The notes beneath the pieces were generated by a model. That model was not told where the DNA came from. It ran no database searches and was given only the letters and a program-made list of their open reading frames with translations. DNA of 64,000 nucleotides from Anaerobaca lacustris (GTDB taxonomy: Bacteria > Planctomycetota > Phycisphaerae > Sedimentisphaerales > Anaerobacaceae): the NCBI RefSeq assembly GCF_030012215.1, contig NZ_JASCXX010000004.1, forward strand, positions 1 through 64,000, in the 5' to 3' direction. Of the stretch, positions 28,849 to 37,731 are shown piece by piece. The translations under genes were made by a program, and so were the position numbers. Positions within the stretch are counted from its first letter, which is position 1. Each line of letters starts with the position of its first letter.

Positions 28849-30654
28849 ATGAAGAAGGTATTGACGGTATCGTTGGCAATCTGTGCCATGCTCTTGTCCG
28901 GATGCGGGGTGTCGGACGGCGAGCAAGACGGCCAGGCCAAGCCCGCCGTGGCCCGATCGGGCCGCAGCTACTTCTGGGACAAGGACCTTCGGCCCACCGT
29001 TGCCGTGCCGGCCAGACGAGAGACCAGGACGGACGAAACGACTGAGACAGCGGAGCCGCAGCTTGCGGCCCGGGAAGAGGTACCGTCCGGACTCTACATC
29101 GAACCGGAACAGGCGCCGGAGGCCCCGCAGAGGAGCCAGGCGGAACTGGTCACCGCTACGGTGGAGGACCTCAAGCCGATCACACCGCAACGTGCCCCCG
29201 CCGCACAGCTTCACGGCGAGCGATTCGTGCTCGATACCGACCTTGTGGCAGTCGATGAGGGCGGCGCGCATGCCCTGTCCATGGTCTATCCGAGACCGGA
29301 CTACGGCATCATCCAGGTCGACAAGACCATGCCTCAGGAGGTCCGGCTGAACAGGCCGTTCGCCTACATCATCAAGGTCACGAACCTCACGAACATGATG
29401 CTGACCGACGTGGTCATCACCGAAACGCTCTCCGAGCAGTTCGAGTTCAAAGGGTCCGAACCCACCGCCCGCAGCGAGGGCACCAAGCTCATCTGGGAGA
29501 TCGATTCGCTCGGCCCCAGGGCCAACAAGAGCATTCGAATCTCCGGCATCGCCAGCGGATCGAGCCCTCTGGAACACTGCACCGCCATCACCCATACGAT
29601 TCGCGACTGCGCCATGGTCAAGGTAGTCGAGCCGACACTGGAAATCGGACGAGACGCTCCAAGTCAGGCGGTCCTGTGCGAGCCGATCCCAATCGACTAC
29701 GTCGTGACCAACACGGGAACCGGTGCCGCCCAGAACGTCCAGATCGTCGACACGCTGCCCGTCGGCCTGCAAACCGCCGACGGCAAGGGCAAGGTGGTCC
29801 TCGACGCCGGGACGCTCCTGGCAGGCGAGTCCAGACGCTTCTCGATCAAGCTCCGCGCTACGAAGACGGGCGCGTATGTCAGCAAGGCCGTCGCGACGTC
29901 GGCTTCGGGCTTGCTCGCCGAGTCGGAATCGACGCTGACCAGCGTCCGACAGCCCATCCTGAGCATGACCAAGTCCGGACCGCAGCGGCAATTCCTCGGC
30001 CGTGCGGTGACGTACGAGATCACGGTCCTGAACAAAGGCGACGGACCCGCCCGTGATACCGTGGTCGAAGATCTGATCCCGCCGGGAGTGACCTCCGTCG
30101 AGGCGACCGCCGGCGCACAATCGGCCGGCTCCAAACTGGTGTGGGAGCTTGGCACGCTCGAGCCCAACGCCGCCAAGACGGTCCGCGTCTCTTACACCCC
30201 CACCCGGGAGGGCGACTTGATGTCGACCGCAACCGCAACCGCCTACTGTGCCGAGACGGTCACCGATTCGGCCAGGACGTCCGTCACCGGGATTCCGGCC
30301 TCGCGTCTGCAGGTCATCGACCTGGAGGACCCGATCGAGGTCTCCAGCACCACGACGTATCTGATTACGGTGGTCAACGAGGGTTCGGCCGCCGATACAA
30401 ACGTCCGCATCATCTGCACGCTGGACGACAAGGTGCAATACGTCTCCTCGGCCGGCGCCACCGCCGGATCGATCATGGGCAAGACCGTCAGCTTCGCCCC
30501 GCTGCGAACCCTCGAGCCCAAGGCCAAGGCCACGTGGCGCGTCGTCGTACGAGGGGCCCGGGCCGGCGACGTGAGGTTCAAGGTCAGCATGCACACCGAC
30601 CACCTCGCGCTGCCCATCGAGCATACGGAGGCCACGCACATCTACCAGCATTAG
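28849..30654 (+). CDS. DUF11-repeat (OmcB-like) lipoprotein
   Basis: 601 residues from ATG 28849, with GAAAGGAG 7 bases upstream. The N-terminus KKVLTVSLAICAMLLSGC is a lipoprotein signal with lipobox LSGC at about residue 19. A proline/glutamate-rich low-complexity linker (about 25-130) follows. Then come four conserved-repeat-domain B (DUF11) units, each with a pattern like YIIKVTNLTNMMLTDVVITETL, IDYVVTNTGTGAAQNVQIVDTLP and YEITVLNKGDGPARDTVVEDLIPPG. These immunoglobulin-like repeats are typical of planctomycete and chlamydial envelope proteins. The likely role is structural at the cell surface. A strong terminator follows. Confidence 0.88.
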   Translation: MKKVLTVSLAICAMLLSGCGVSDGEQDGQAKPAVARSGRSYFWDKDLRPTVAVPARRETRTDETTETAEPQLAAREEVPSGLYIEPEQAPEAPQRSQAELVTATVEDLKPITPQRAPAAQLHGERFVLDTDLVAVDEGGAHALSMVYPRPDYGIIQVDKTMPQEVRLNRPFAYIIKVTNLTNMMLTDVVITETLSEQFEFKGSEPTARSEGTKLIWEIDSLGPRANKSIRISGIASGSSPLEHCTAITHTIRDCAMVKVVEPTLEIGRDAPSQAVLCEPIPIDYVVTNTGTGAAQNVQIVDTLPVGLQTADGKGKVVLDAGTLLAGESRRFSIKLRATKTGAYVSKAVATSASGLLAESESTLTSVRQPILSMTKSGPQRQFLGRAVTYEITVLNKGDGPARDTVVEDLIPPGVTSVEATAGAQSAGSKLVWELGTLEPNAAKTVRVSYTPTREGDLMSTATATAYCAETVTDSARTSVTGIPASRLQVIDLEDPIEVSSTTTYLITVVNEGSAADTNVRIICTLDDKVQYVSSAGATAGSIMGKTVSFAPLRTLEPKAKATWRVVVRGARAGDVRFKVSMHTDHLALPIEHTEATHIYQH

Positions 30655-30685
30655 TCAGGACCCGAACGTTGCACAGAGGTATTCA

Positions 30686-30723
30686 CGCCGCGGCGCCAAT
30701 GGCGCCGCGGCGTTTGCTTTTTT
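30686..30723 (+). terminator. Rho-independent terminator of the DUF11 gene
   Basis: A perfect 12-bp GC stem CGCCGCGGCGCC/GGCGCCGCGGCG, AAT loop, then TTTGCTTTTTT. Confidence 0.9.
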
Positions 30724-30790
30724 GCCAGCAACGCTCATTCTTGCGCCCCGGTGCAACCCTCCCCATCCCGCCGACAACCACGAAATTGTA

Positions 30791-30818
30791 TTGCATGAAC
30801 CCGTCAAACCGCTATACT
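30791..30818 (+). promoter_or_regulatory. Promoter of accBC
   Basis: -35 TTGCAT (30791-30796), 16-base spacer, -10 TATACT (30813-30818). The leader contains a short CCCC/GGGG hairpin followed by TTTTTG (about 30848-30866), which might attenuate transcription. That reading is weak. Confidence 0.6.
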
Positions 30819-30914
30819 GACGCAGAATTCGGAATGCTGTCCAGATCCCCGTCAGGGGACTTTTTGTAGGGGCCTTCCAGGAAATCGTCTCCGGTTTCCA
30901 GAAAGGACACGGTT

Positions 30915-31385
30915 ATGGCCGAAAAAGACGCCGACGTGCAGAAGATACAAGAGCTGATCAAGATAATGAAAGACAACGATCTTGTGAAGATCGATATCAA
31001 GCACGGCAACGACCGGATCTCTTTGCGGCGGGCCGGACCACCGCAGCCCGCGGCAGCCAATCCGATCATCGCTTCGCTGCCCGGAGCCCCGGTCGGCCTG
31101 GCCGCCCCGCACGCACAGCCGGCGGCGGGACAAGCCACCGACGACCTGCTCGATATCAAGTCGCCGATCGTCGGAACGTTCTACGAAACGCCCAGCCCGG
31201 ATTCCGATCCCTATGTCGAGATCGGCTCCCACGTCAACGCACAGTCGGTCGTCTGCATCATCGAGGCGATGAAGGTGATGAACGAGATCAAGGCCGAAAT
31301 CAGCGGCACGATCGTCGACAGATGCGTCGCCAACGGACAGGCCGTGGAGTACGGGCAGGTGCTGTTCAAGGTCAGACCCGAATGA
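30915..31385 (+). CDS. accB: Biotin carboxyl carrier protein of acetyl-CoA carboxylase
   Basis: 156 residues. The N-terminal helix ([20 protein letters not shown]) is followed by an Ala/Pro linker (about 41-75) and a biotinyl domain. The biotinylated lysine is K120 in [11 protein letters not shown]. The domain ends with [13 protein letters not shown]. It carries CO2 on biotin from AccC to the carboxyltransferase in fatty acid synthesis. accC follows after 74 bases as the usual accBC pair. The carboxyltransferase genes accA/accD are not in the window. Confidence 0.96.
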   Translation: MAEKDADVQKIQELIKIMKDNDLVKIDIKHGNDRISLRRAGPPQPAAANPIIASLPGAPVGLAAPHAQPAAGQATDDLLDIKSPIVGTFYETPSPDSDPYVEIGSHVNAQSVVCIIEAMKVMNEIKAEISGTIVDRCVANGQAVEYGQVLFKVRPE

Positions 31386-31459
31386 CGCGGCCGCAGGCGC
31401 GTCAGTACACGCAGGCGGACGGCAGTGTATCCCGCCTTCCAGGAAAAGGGTAACGGCCA

Positions 31460-32797
31460 ATGCTATCACGAATCCTGATCGCCAATCGAGGTGAAATCGC
31501 GCTTCGCGTCATCCGGGCGTGCCACGAGATGGGCATCGAGACCGTCGCGGTCTACTCCGAGGCCGACCGAAACGCCTCCTACGTGCGACTGGCGAACGAA
31601 TCGGTCTGCATCGGGCCGCCCGACTGCACCCAGAGCTACCTCAATATCGCACGCATCATCAGCGCCGCCGAGGTCACCAACGTCGACGCCATCCACCCCG
31701 GATACGGATTCCTGGCCGAAAACGCCAACTTCGCTGAGATCTGCAGAGACTGCGGCATCACGTTCATCGGGCCTCCGGTCGAGGCGATGCGCCAGTTGGG
31801 CGACAAAGTGGAGGCCCGCAAGCTCGCGCGCCGGGCCAAGGTCCCGGTCGTCCCCGGCTCCGAAGGCATCATCGAGAACGAGAAAGAGGCGCTCCGTCTG
31901 GCCAACGAAATCGGCTATCCGATCATCATCAAGGCCGTCGCCGGCGGCGGCGGTCGCGGCATGCGCGTCGTGCACAACGACATCAGCCTGCATGCCGCCC
32001 TGGCGTCGGCGCGGGCTGAGGCCGAGGTCGCCTTCGGCGAGGGCAGCGTCTACATGGAGAAGTTCATCGTCGAGCCGCGACACGTCGAGGTCCAGGTCAT
32101 GGCCGACCAGGAAGGCAACGTCGTGCACTTCTTCGAACGCGACTGCTCCATCCAGCGACGGCACCAGAAGATGATCGAGGAGTCGCCCTGTCCGGTCCTG
32201 GAGGAGCGGGACCGTGAACGGCTGGCCGAGGCGGCATGCCGCCTGATCAAGGAAGCCAACTACGTCAACGCCGCCACCGTCGAGTTCCTGCTGGACAAGG
32301 AAGGAGACTTCTATTTCATCGAGGTCAATACCCGTATCCAGGTCGAACATCCGGTCACGGAAATGGTCACGGGCCAGGACCTCATCAAATGGCAGCTCCG
32401 CATCGCCGGCGGCGAACCGATGACGCTGCGTCAGAAGGACATCCGGCACCAGGGCGTGGCCATCGAATGCCGCATCAACGCCGAAGATCCGGCCAACAAC
32501 TTCTCCCCGTGTCCGGGAACGATCTCCAGGTACATCGCGCCAGGAGGCCTGGGCGTCCGAATCGATACGCACGTGCACCAGGGCTGGACGATCAGCCCGA
32601 ATTACGATTCGCTCATCGCCAAGATCATCGTCCATCAGCCGACGCGGGCCGAGGCCATTGCGACGATGCGCCGCGCGCTGCAGGAATTCGTCATCGAGCC
32701 CGTCAAGACCACGATTCCCGCCTGTCTCGATATCCTCTCGCACAACCTGTTCGTCAAAGGCAAAGTCGACACGGGATTCGTCGAGCGCAGTCTCTGA
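31460..32797 (+). CDS. accC: Biotin carboxylase of acetyl-CoA carboxylase
   Basis: 445 residues, the family length. ATP-grasp enzyme that carboxylates biotin on AccB. Visible motifs are the N-terminal [28 protein letters not shown], the glycine-rich loop [14 protein letters not shown], the active-site block [30 protein letters not shown], and [14 protein letters not shown]. It ends with [28 protein letters not shown], typical of AccC. The gene converges with lysA, leaving 33 bases between them. Confidence 0.97.
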   Translation: MLSRILIANRGEIALRVIRACHEMGIETVAVYSEADRNASYVRLANESVCIGPPDCTQSYLNIARIISAAEVTNVDAIHPGYGFLAENANFAEICRDCGITFIGPPVEAMRQLGDKVEARKLARRAKVPVVPGSEGIIENEKEALRLANEIGYPIIIKAVAGGGGRGMRVVHNDISLHAALASARAEAEVAFGEGSVYMEKFIVEPRHVEVQVMADQEGNVVHFFERDCSIQRRHQKMIEESPCPVLEERDRERLAEAACRLIKEANYVNAATVEFLLDKEGDFYFIEVNTRIQVEHPVTEMVTGQDLIKWQLRIAGGEPMTLRQKDIRHQGVAIECRINAEDPANNFSPCPGTISRYIAPGGLGVRIDTHVHQGWTISPNYDSLIAKIIVHQPTRAEAIATMRRALQEFVIEPVKTTIPACLDILSHNLFVKGKVDTGFVERSL

Positions 32798-32830
32798 TCG
32801 CGCGGGCGGCCCCGACTTTCGATGCAGGCC

Positions 32831-34120
32831 TTATCGTTCCAGGGCCACCAGATCTTCATAGCTCTCTCGCCGGCGAACGACACGGAAGGTGTCGCCATCC
32901 ACGAGAACTTCAGCGGCGCGGCATCGGCCGTTGTAGTTGCTGCTCATCGTGAACCCATAGGCGCCCGCCGTGAAGACAGCGACCAGGTCGCCCCGTTCGA
33001 CGTGCGGGATAGGACGGTCCTTGGCGAGAAAATCCGCCCCTTCGCACACGGGCCCGACGAGGTCCACCACCTCGCTGCCTTCGATGTGCAGGCCCTTGCT
33101 GCGGACGGCCGGCGCGAAACGCGGTTCCACCTGCGCCGGCCAGATGAAGTGAAACGCATCGTACAACGAGGGACGGATCAGGTCGTTCATCGCCGCATCG
33201 ACGATGACGAACCTCTTGCTTCCGCCCTGCTTGGTGTAGAGCACGCGCGTCAGCAGGATTCCTGCGTTGGCGCAGATGCTCTTGCCGGGCTCCAGGATCA
33301 GCTTGAGGTCTCTGCCCCGGATCAGCGGCACGATTCCTGCGGCGTACTCGGCCGCCGAGGGCACCGTCTCGGTCTCGTAGTCGGCGCCATACCCTCCGCC
33401 AAGATCCAACGCCCCAATTCGGTGCCCCTTCTGGCGCAGCCGATCAATGAGAACGAGGACCTTTTCCAGCGCTTCGACGTATGGATCGATGGTCTTGCCA
33501 CCCGTGCCGAGGTGGACGTGCAGCGCACAGAGATCGACCGAGGGATTGTCGGCATAGGCGTCGAAGACGGCAACCGCCCGCTCGATATCGACCCCGAACT
33601 TCGTTTCTTTCTTTCCCGTTCGGAGGAACGCATGGGTCTCGTAGTCCACATCGGGATTCACTCGCAGTGCCGCCCTGGGCCGGCTCCGGCCAGCCGCAAC
33701 GTGCGGCCGGGCCAGTTGAATCAGGTTCGCCAGTTCTTCTTCGGATTCGATGTTGAAGTACCCGATCCCGGCATCGAGGGCCTCAACGATCTCGCGGTCC
33801 GTCTTGCCCACGCCGGCGTAGACCACCTTGGACGGGTCCGCCCCCGCCTCGAGCACGCGATAGAGTTCGCCCCCGCTGACGATGTCGAACCCGCTGCCCT
33901 CGGCCGCCATGAGCTTGAGGATGCCCACGTTGCCGCACGCCTTGACGGAGAAGCAGACGGTGGTTTCCAGCGATTCGTAGGCCTTCTGGACCTTGTGCAG
34001 ATGGTCCCGCAACGTGGCCGCGCTGTATACGTAGGCGGGCGTCCCCACTTCGGATGCGATGCGTTCGGCCTCAACCTGTTCGGCGAACAGCCTGCCGGCA
34101 TTGTAGTTGAAAAAGTCCAT
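32831..34120 (-). CDS. lysA: Diaminopimelate decarboxylase
   Basis: Last step of lysine synthesis; PLP enzyme of the alanine-racemase-like fold type III. The 429-residue protein has the PLP lysine K60 in CFSVKACGN. Family blocks are SGFDIVSGGELYRVLEAGAD, ALHVHLGTGG, LDLGGGYGADYE, LEPGKSICANAGILLTRVLYTK and the partner-subunit active-site GPVCEGADFLAKDR. The ATG at 34120 has GAGGAG about 11 bases upstream. The family-typical N-terminus (FFNYNAGRLFAEQV) supports this start. Confidence 0.96.
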   Translation of the reverse strand: MDFFNYNAGRLFAEQVEAERIASEVGTPAYVYSAATLRDHLHKVQKAYESLETTVCFSVKACGNVGILKLMAAEGSGFDIVSGGELYRVLEAGADPSKVVYAGVGKTDREIVEALDAGIGYFNIESEEELANLIQLARPHVAAGRSRPRAALRVNPDVDYETHAFLRTGKKETKFGVDIERAVAVFDAYADNPSVDLCALHVHLGTGGKTIDPYVEALEKVLVLIDRLRQKGHRIGALDLGGGYGADYETETVPSAAEYAAGIVPLIRGRDLKLILEPGKSICANAGILLTRVLYTKQGGSKRFVIVDAAMNDLIRPSLYDAFHFIWPAQVEPRFAPAVRSKGLHIEGSEVVDLVGPVCEGADFLAKDRPIPHVERGDLVAVFTAGAYGFTMSSNYNGRCRAAEVLVDGDTFRVVRRRESYEDLVALER

Positions 34121-34432
34121 CGACCGGGTGTCTCCTCAAGCAGTGTTCTCTGTTTGTGCGACACGGCGAGCAAATGGCTCGGCCGCGAGGACAGTATAGA
34201 GGAAACAGACCCGATTGCAAGGGACCTTGGGTGAGCTTGCCCTCCGCCAGTTACGTCCCGCAGCGCCGTCCGTCGCATCCGCCGGCGCCACAACCCCCCA
34301 AAAAGAATGGAAGACTCCCCTTGTCCAGGAGAGTCTTCCATTTTCCGGAAGTCTGCCCCAAGCCATCCGGATCGATCACCCTTGCGGGCGCTGCCCGGAC
34401 GACGCAGGCAGGCTTCGGGCGAAGTACGCGTC
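34121..34432. other. Interval between lysA and the Lys/Ala-rich small gene
   Basis: 312 bases with no gene. It contains the terminator of the small histone-like gene; the rest is GC-rich leader sequence of lysA. Confidence 0.5.
34300..34342 (-). terminator. Terminator of the histone-like gene
   Basis: A perfect 12-bp stem AATGGAAGACTC/GAGTCTTCCATT (34306-34317, 34331-34342). On the minus strand it is followed by CTTTTTGG. It lies about 90 bases after the small gene's stop and insulates lysA from it. Confidence 0.8.
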
Positions 34433-34564
34433 CTACTTCTTCTTCTTTGCCACTTTCTTCTTCGCAGCCTTCTTCTTCGTGGCTTTCTTCTTCGTCGCCT
34501 TCTTCACAGCCTTCTTCGTGGCTTTCTTGGCGACCTTCTTCTTTGCCGCTTTCTTCTTGGCCAT
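34433..34564 (-). CDS. 43-residue Lys/Ala-rich histone H1-like protein
   Basis: ATG 34564 with AAGGAG 9 bases upstream opens a 43-codon frame composed only of Met, Lys, Ala, Val and Thr: MAKKKAAKKKVAKKATKK, then more of the same, ending VAKKKK. Over half the residues are lysine and no acidic residue occurs. This is the composition of bacterial histone H1-like tails (chlamydial Hc1/Hc2-type and planctomycete AAKKK proteins). It should bind and compact DNA or RNA. It is much shorter than most such proteins and is free-standing. A dedicated terminator and inverted repeats upstream suggest a genuine, regulated gene. The long overlapping Glu-rich frame on the same strand is its shadow. Confidence 0.8.
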   Translation of the reverse strand: MAKKKAAKKKVAKKATKKAVKKATKKKATKKKAAKKKVAKKKK

Positions 34565-35079
34565 ACCTTTTCTCCTTCAAGCTGACCACTAATCAATTCT
34601 TTGTGTATTCAGTTTGCTCGATAACAGGCAACACACATGTTATCGCGAACACCAATGCCATTATCGAAAATGATAATAGCATCTGTTATGTTCTGTATCG
34701 TCCATTTATTCCGAAATACTTCATAAAAATTTTCTCACGAGACAGAGTATTCGATGGGCGTGACGAAGCGAAGGCCGCGCGCCGCAACTGTCTTGGCCTT
34801 GCGCGACCCCTGCGAATGATGTCACGACATATCCTTGTTGTCCTGGAATCCATCGAGTCCAAATGCCTTGTTTGCACGCGTGCAATGGCGCGCTTCGCGC
34901 TTCCGCACAAGGGACAACTCGCCGTCGAACGCGCCATCGTCATGCGAAGTCCCTCCCGGAGAAGTCTCTTGACTTTCGCGCGCGCACCGTGTCTTCTACT
35001 TCGATGTTGCATTGAGATTTTCTTGCACACGATGATCCGTATCGGCAGAAAGATCGCACAACTTCATTGTTAATTGTTT
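34565..35079. other. AT-rich intergenic region upstream of the histone-like gene and nadD
   Basis: 515 bases. The left third is AT-rich with two inverted repeats. The right part (34740-35030) is GC-rich with no recognisable gene. A 114-codon arginine-rich minus frame there has no ribosome site. Confidence 0.45.
34619..34677. promoter_or_regulatory. Paired TTATC/GATAA inverted repeats
   Basis: CGATAACA (34619-34626) and TGTTATCG (34638-34645) form a perfect 8-bp inverted repeat with an 11-base gap. ATTATC (34660-34665) and GATAAT (34672-34677) form a second with a 6-base gap. They lie 55-113 bases upstream of the histone-like start. A regulator-binding array or RNA stems are possible. Confidence 0.5.
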
Positions 35080-35703
35080 ATGGCGAAACGGAAGATCGCA
35101 CTGTTTGGTGGCACGTTTGATCCGATCCACCTCGGTCACACGCGCGTTGCCGAAGCCGCGGCGAAGCAGATCGACGCGGAGAACGTCGTCTTCATCCCTG
35201 CAAAGTGCTCGCCGTTGAAAGGGTTTTCTCCCAACGCGACGGACGACGACCGACTGCGCATGATCGAACTGGCCACGCGGGGCAACGAACGGTTTTCCGT
35301 CAGCGACTGCGAGCTACACCGACCGGCGCCGAGCTATACGCTCGACACCGTCAAGCACTTTCAGAGAGAATGCGGCGACGATGCATTGATCTACTGGTTG
35401 ATCGGCGCCGACAGCGTGGACGACCTGGTCTTGTGGCATCGCATCGACGAGCTGATCGACGTCTGCCGTCTGGCGGTGATGGTTCGCGGAGGGTATGCGG
35501 CGCCATCGTTCGACAGACACCTTCAAGTGCTCGGCCGCAATCGAGTGGAGAAGCTTCGCAGGAACGTGATCGAGACCCCGTCGATCGACATCAGCAGTAC
35601 GCTGATTCGCCGCCGTCTGGCCGCCGGGGAAGACGTCGGCGATATGCTCTGCCCCGATGTGATGGACTACATTCGAAAACGCGGCCTCTATCGGCGCAAC
35701 TGA
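35080..35703 (+). CDS. nadD: Nicotinate-nucleotide adenylyltransferase
   Basis: Transfers AMP to nicotinate mononucleotide in NAD synthesis. It is 207 residues from ATG 35080. A TTG two codons earlier is possible and neither has a clear ribosome site. Motifs are IALFGGTFDPIHLGHTRVAE (the nucleotidyltransferase GTFDPxHxGH), SPLKGFSPNATDDDRLRMIELA, PSYTLDTVKHF, WLIGADSVDDLVLWHRIDEL and the C-terminal ISSTLIRRRL (ISxTxxR). It converges with hypB and the two coding regions overlap by 16 bases at their 3' ends. Confidence 0.95.
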   Translation: MAKRKIALFGGTFDPIHLGHTRVAEAAAKQIDAENVVFIPAKCSPLKGFSPNATDDDRLRMIELATRGNERFSVSDCELHRPAPSYTLDTVKHFQRECGDDALIYWLIGADSVDDLVLWHRIDELIDVCRLAVMVRGGYAAPSFDRHLQVLGRNRVEKLRRNVIETPSIDISSTLIRRRLAAGEDVGDMLCPDVMDYIRKRGLYRRN

Positions 35704-36353
35704 CGCACCTGCGCCGCCAGCCAATCGTACCACGCCTGCATACCTTCGCCCGTCTTGGCGGAGACGGGGAAGATTTCGATGCTCTTGTTCAGGCGTCGCG
35801 CATCGACCTTGACCTTGTCGAGGTCGAAGTCCACGAGCGAACCGCTGAGTAGATCGACCTTGTTGATCAGCAGCGCCTTCGACTTGGCGAAGATGCCGGG
35901 ATACTTGACGGGCTTGTCGTCGCCCTCGGCCACGGAGAGCACGACAATCTTCCCAGTTTCACCCAGCTCGAACGCCGATGGACACACCAGATTGCCGACG
36001 TTCTCAATCACGACCGCATCGAGGGTATCGAGAGGCAGTTTCGCCAGGGCCTCGTACACTTGGCGGGCTGAAAGGTGGCACGCCCCCTCCGTGTTGATCT
36101 GAACGGCTGGTGCCTGCGTCGCGCGGATGCGTTCGGCGTCGATATCCGTTTGAATGTCGCCTTCGATCACCCCGATCCGAACCTCCTTCTTCAGATCGGT
36201 GATCGTCCGCACGAGAATCGTCGTCTTGCCCGAGCCTGGAGAAGAGATCATATTCAGACACAACTGCTTGCGTTGTGCCAGCAGTTCAACGTTCTTCATC
36301 GCATACTGGTCGTTGGCGCTGAGGATGCGCGTGCCGACGTTCACCTTCTCCAT
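35688..36353 (-). CDS. hypB: Hydrogenase nickel incorporation GTPase HypB
   Basis: GTPase that works with HypA to load nickel into [NiFe] hydrogenase. 221 residues with the P-loop SSPGSGKTT near 37-45, metal/switch segment IEGDIQTDIDAERI, zinc/nickel site NTEGACHLSA, INKVDLL and SAKTGEGMQAW. The N-terminal histidine-rich nickel store found in many HypB proteins is absent. It starts 3 bases after the hypA stop and is the last gene of the minus-strand hypCDEAB unit. Confidence 0.97.
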   Translation of the reverse strand: MEKVNVGTRILSANDQYAMKNVELLAQRKQLCLNMISSPGSGKTTILVRTITDLKKEVRIGVIEGDIQTDIDAERIRATQAPAVQINTEGACHLSARQVYEALAKLPLDTLDAVVIENVGNLVCPSAFELGETGKIVVLSVAEGDDKPVKYPGIFAKSKALLINKVDLLSGSLVDFDLDKVKVDARRLNKSIEIFPVSAKTGEGMQAWYDWLAAQVRQLRR

Positions 36354-36356
36354 CGC

Positions 36357-36701
36357 TTACTCCTTTTCGAACTCGATCTCATCCAACACCAAAGGGGCGT
36401 CGGGAAGCAATTCAAAGTCGTCGCCGGCGCAGCGCGGACATCGCGCATCCGATAAATCTATTGCGAATGCACTCTCGCACGCCCGGCATTTCGCCTGCAG
36501 CGGCTTGTGTTCGATCTCCAATGCCATGCCTTCGCACGGCGTTCCCTCGGCAATCGCTTCAAACGCGAAGCGAAGCACCTCATCATTGACCGCGTTGAGT
36601 CGGCCGCAACTCATCTTCGCGCGGACCGGCCGGCCGCCCTGCTTGTCCGCCTCCTGAAGGATCGCCTCGATCAAACCTTGCGCCACCGCCGTCTCGTGCA
36701 T
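36357..36701 (-). CDS. hypA: Hydrogenase nickel incorporation protein HypA
   Basis: Nickel metallochaperone of 114 residues. MHETAVAQGL gives the conserved N-terminal His2 nickel ligand. The zinc site is a pair of CxxC motifs: CRACESAF near 70 and CPRC near 87. Its start codon overlaps the hypE stop by one base (TGATG arrangement) and hypB begins 3 bases after its end, so it is translationally coupled. Confidence 0.96.
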   Translation of the reverse strand: MHETAVAQGLIEAILQEADKQGGRPVRAKMSCGRLNAVNDEVLRFAFEAIAEGTPCEGMALEIEHKPLQAKCRACESAFAIDLSDARCPRCAGDDFELLPDAPLVLDEIEFEKE

Positions 36702-37723
36702 CAGCAGATCCTTGGCAACTCACGTCCGTAGGGCATCTGCACGATCCGCTTGCCGCCGATCTTCGTGCGAAGCTCGACGAGCGGCGCGCCCTGCGACGCA
36801 ACCACCTCACCAATCAGGGCAGCGTCGCGGCCCAACGGATGGGAGCGACAAATGCTCAGGCACGCATCCGCCGTCGCCGGCGATACAACCGCCACGAATT
36901 TGCCCTCGTTGGCGATGTTCAGGACGTCGAAGCCAAGCATATCGGCGGCCGCCTGAACGGACGGCTTGATAGGAATGTCGGTGTCGCGAATCTCGATGCC
37001 GAAGTCGGCGCCCTCGACCATCTCGTTGAGTACGGCGGCCAGTCCTCCGCGCGTTGCATCCCGCATGAACTTGACGCCTCCGGCCTGCTCGAAAAGCCGG
37101 CACGTCAGGTCAGCCAGAGCGGCACAGTCGCTGGCCAATCGCGACTCGAATCGAATCCCCTCTCTCTGCGAGATGATCGTCATCCCGTGATCGCCGATCG
37201 TGCCATTGATGAGAATCCTGTCTCCGACCGCGATTCGGTCCAGTCCGGGATTCACACCCGGCAGCCGAATACCGATTCCGGCCGTGTTGATGAAAACCCC
37301 GTCGGCCGAGCCACGCTCCACGGTTTTGGTATCCCCCGTCACAATCGAAACGTGGCTCTCACGCGCCGTCCGGCCGATGCTCTCGAGAATTCTCTCCAGC
37401 AGTCCCATCTCGAAGCCTTCTTCGACGATCAGCGACAGCGTCAGGGCCACCGGTCTCGACCCGGCCACCGCCAGATCGTTGATCGTCCCACAGACCGCCA
37501 GCTTGCCGATGTCGCCGCCGTGGAAGAACAGCGGTTTGACCACGTAGCTGTCGGTCGTCAGGCAGATCGACGTCGATGCCAGCTCCAAACAGGCCGAATC
37601 GCCGAGCGACGACAAGGCCTCGTTCTTCAGGTGGGGCAGAATCAGTTCGCGAATGAGCTGACTGGTCAGTTGCCCACCGCCGCCGTGGGCCAGCAGGACT
37701 CTCTGCGGTTCATCGTGTGCCAT
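36701..37723 (-). CDS. hypE: Hydrogenase maturation protein HypE
   Basis: Dehydrates the thiocarboxamide on its own C-terminal cysteine to thiocyanate, giving the cyanide ligands of the Fe centre. 340 residues from ATG 37723, 8 bases after the hypD stop. In-frame codons upstream belong to hypD sequence. PurM/HypE motifs are LLAHGGGGQLTSQLI, TDSYVVKPLFFHGGDIGKLAVCGTINDLAVAGSRP, TGDTKTVERG and MRDATRGGLAAVLNE. The C-terminus ends PRIC, the required modification tail. Confidence 0.97.
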   Translation of the reverse strand: MAHDEPQRVLLAHGGGGQLTSQLIRELILPHLKNEALSSLGDSACLELASTSICLTTDSYVVKPLFFHGGDIGKLAVCGTINDLAVAGSRPVALTLSLIVEEGFEMGLLERILESIGRTARESHVSIVTGDTKTVERGSADGVFINTAGIGIRLPGVNPGLDRIAVGDRILINGTIGDHGMTIISQREGIRFESRLASDCAALADLTCRLFEQAGGVKFMRDATRGGLAAVLNEMVEGADFGIEIRDTDIPIKPSVQAAADMLGFDVLNIANEGKFVAVVSPATADACLSICRSHPLGRDAALIGEVVASQGAPLVELRTKIGGKRIVQMPYGRELPRIC

Positions 37724-37731
37724 CGCCGGCC

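Noticed and set aside
28570-30651. 693-codon minus-strand ORF opposite the DUF11 gene
   Set aside because: Antisense shadow, His/Gly/Asp-rich; it runs through the leader region.
34251-34589. Glu-rich 112-codon minus ORF over the histone-like gene
   Set aside because: Out-of-frame reading of AAG-rich codons; the alternative frame has the SD at correct spacing and ends before the terminator.
34686-35030. 114-codon arginine-rich minus ORF with a single CPLC motif
   Set aside because: No ribosome site, composition of a random GC-rich frame, and no conserved pattern beyond one CxxC.
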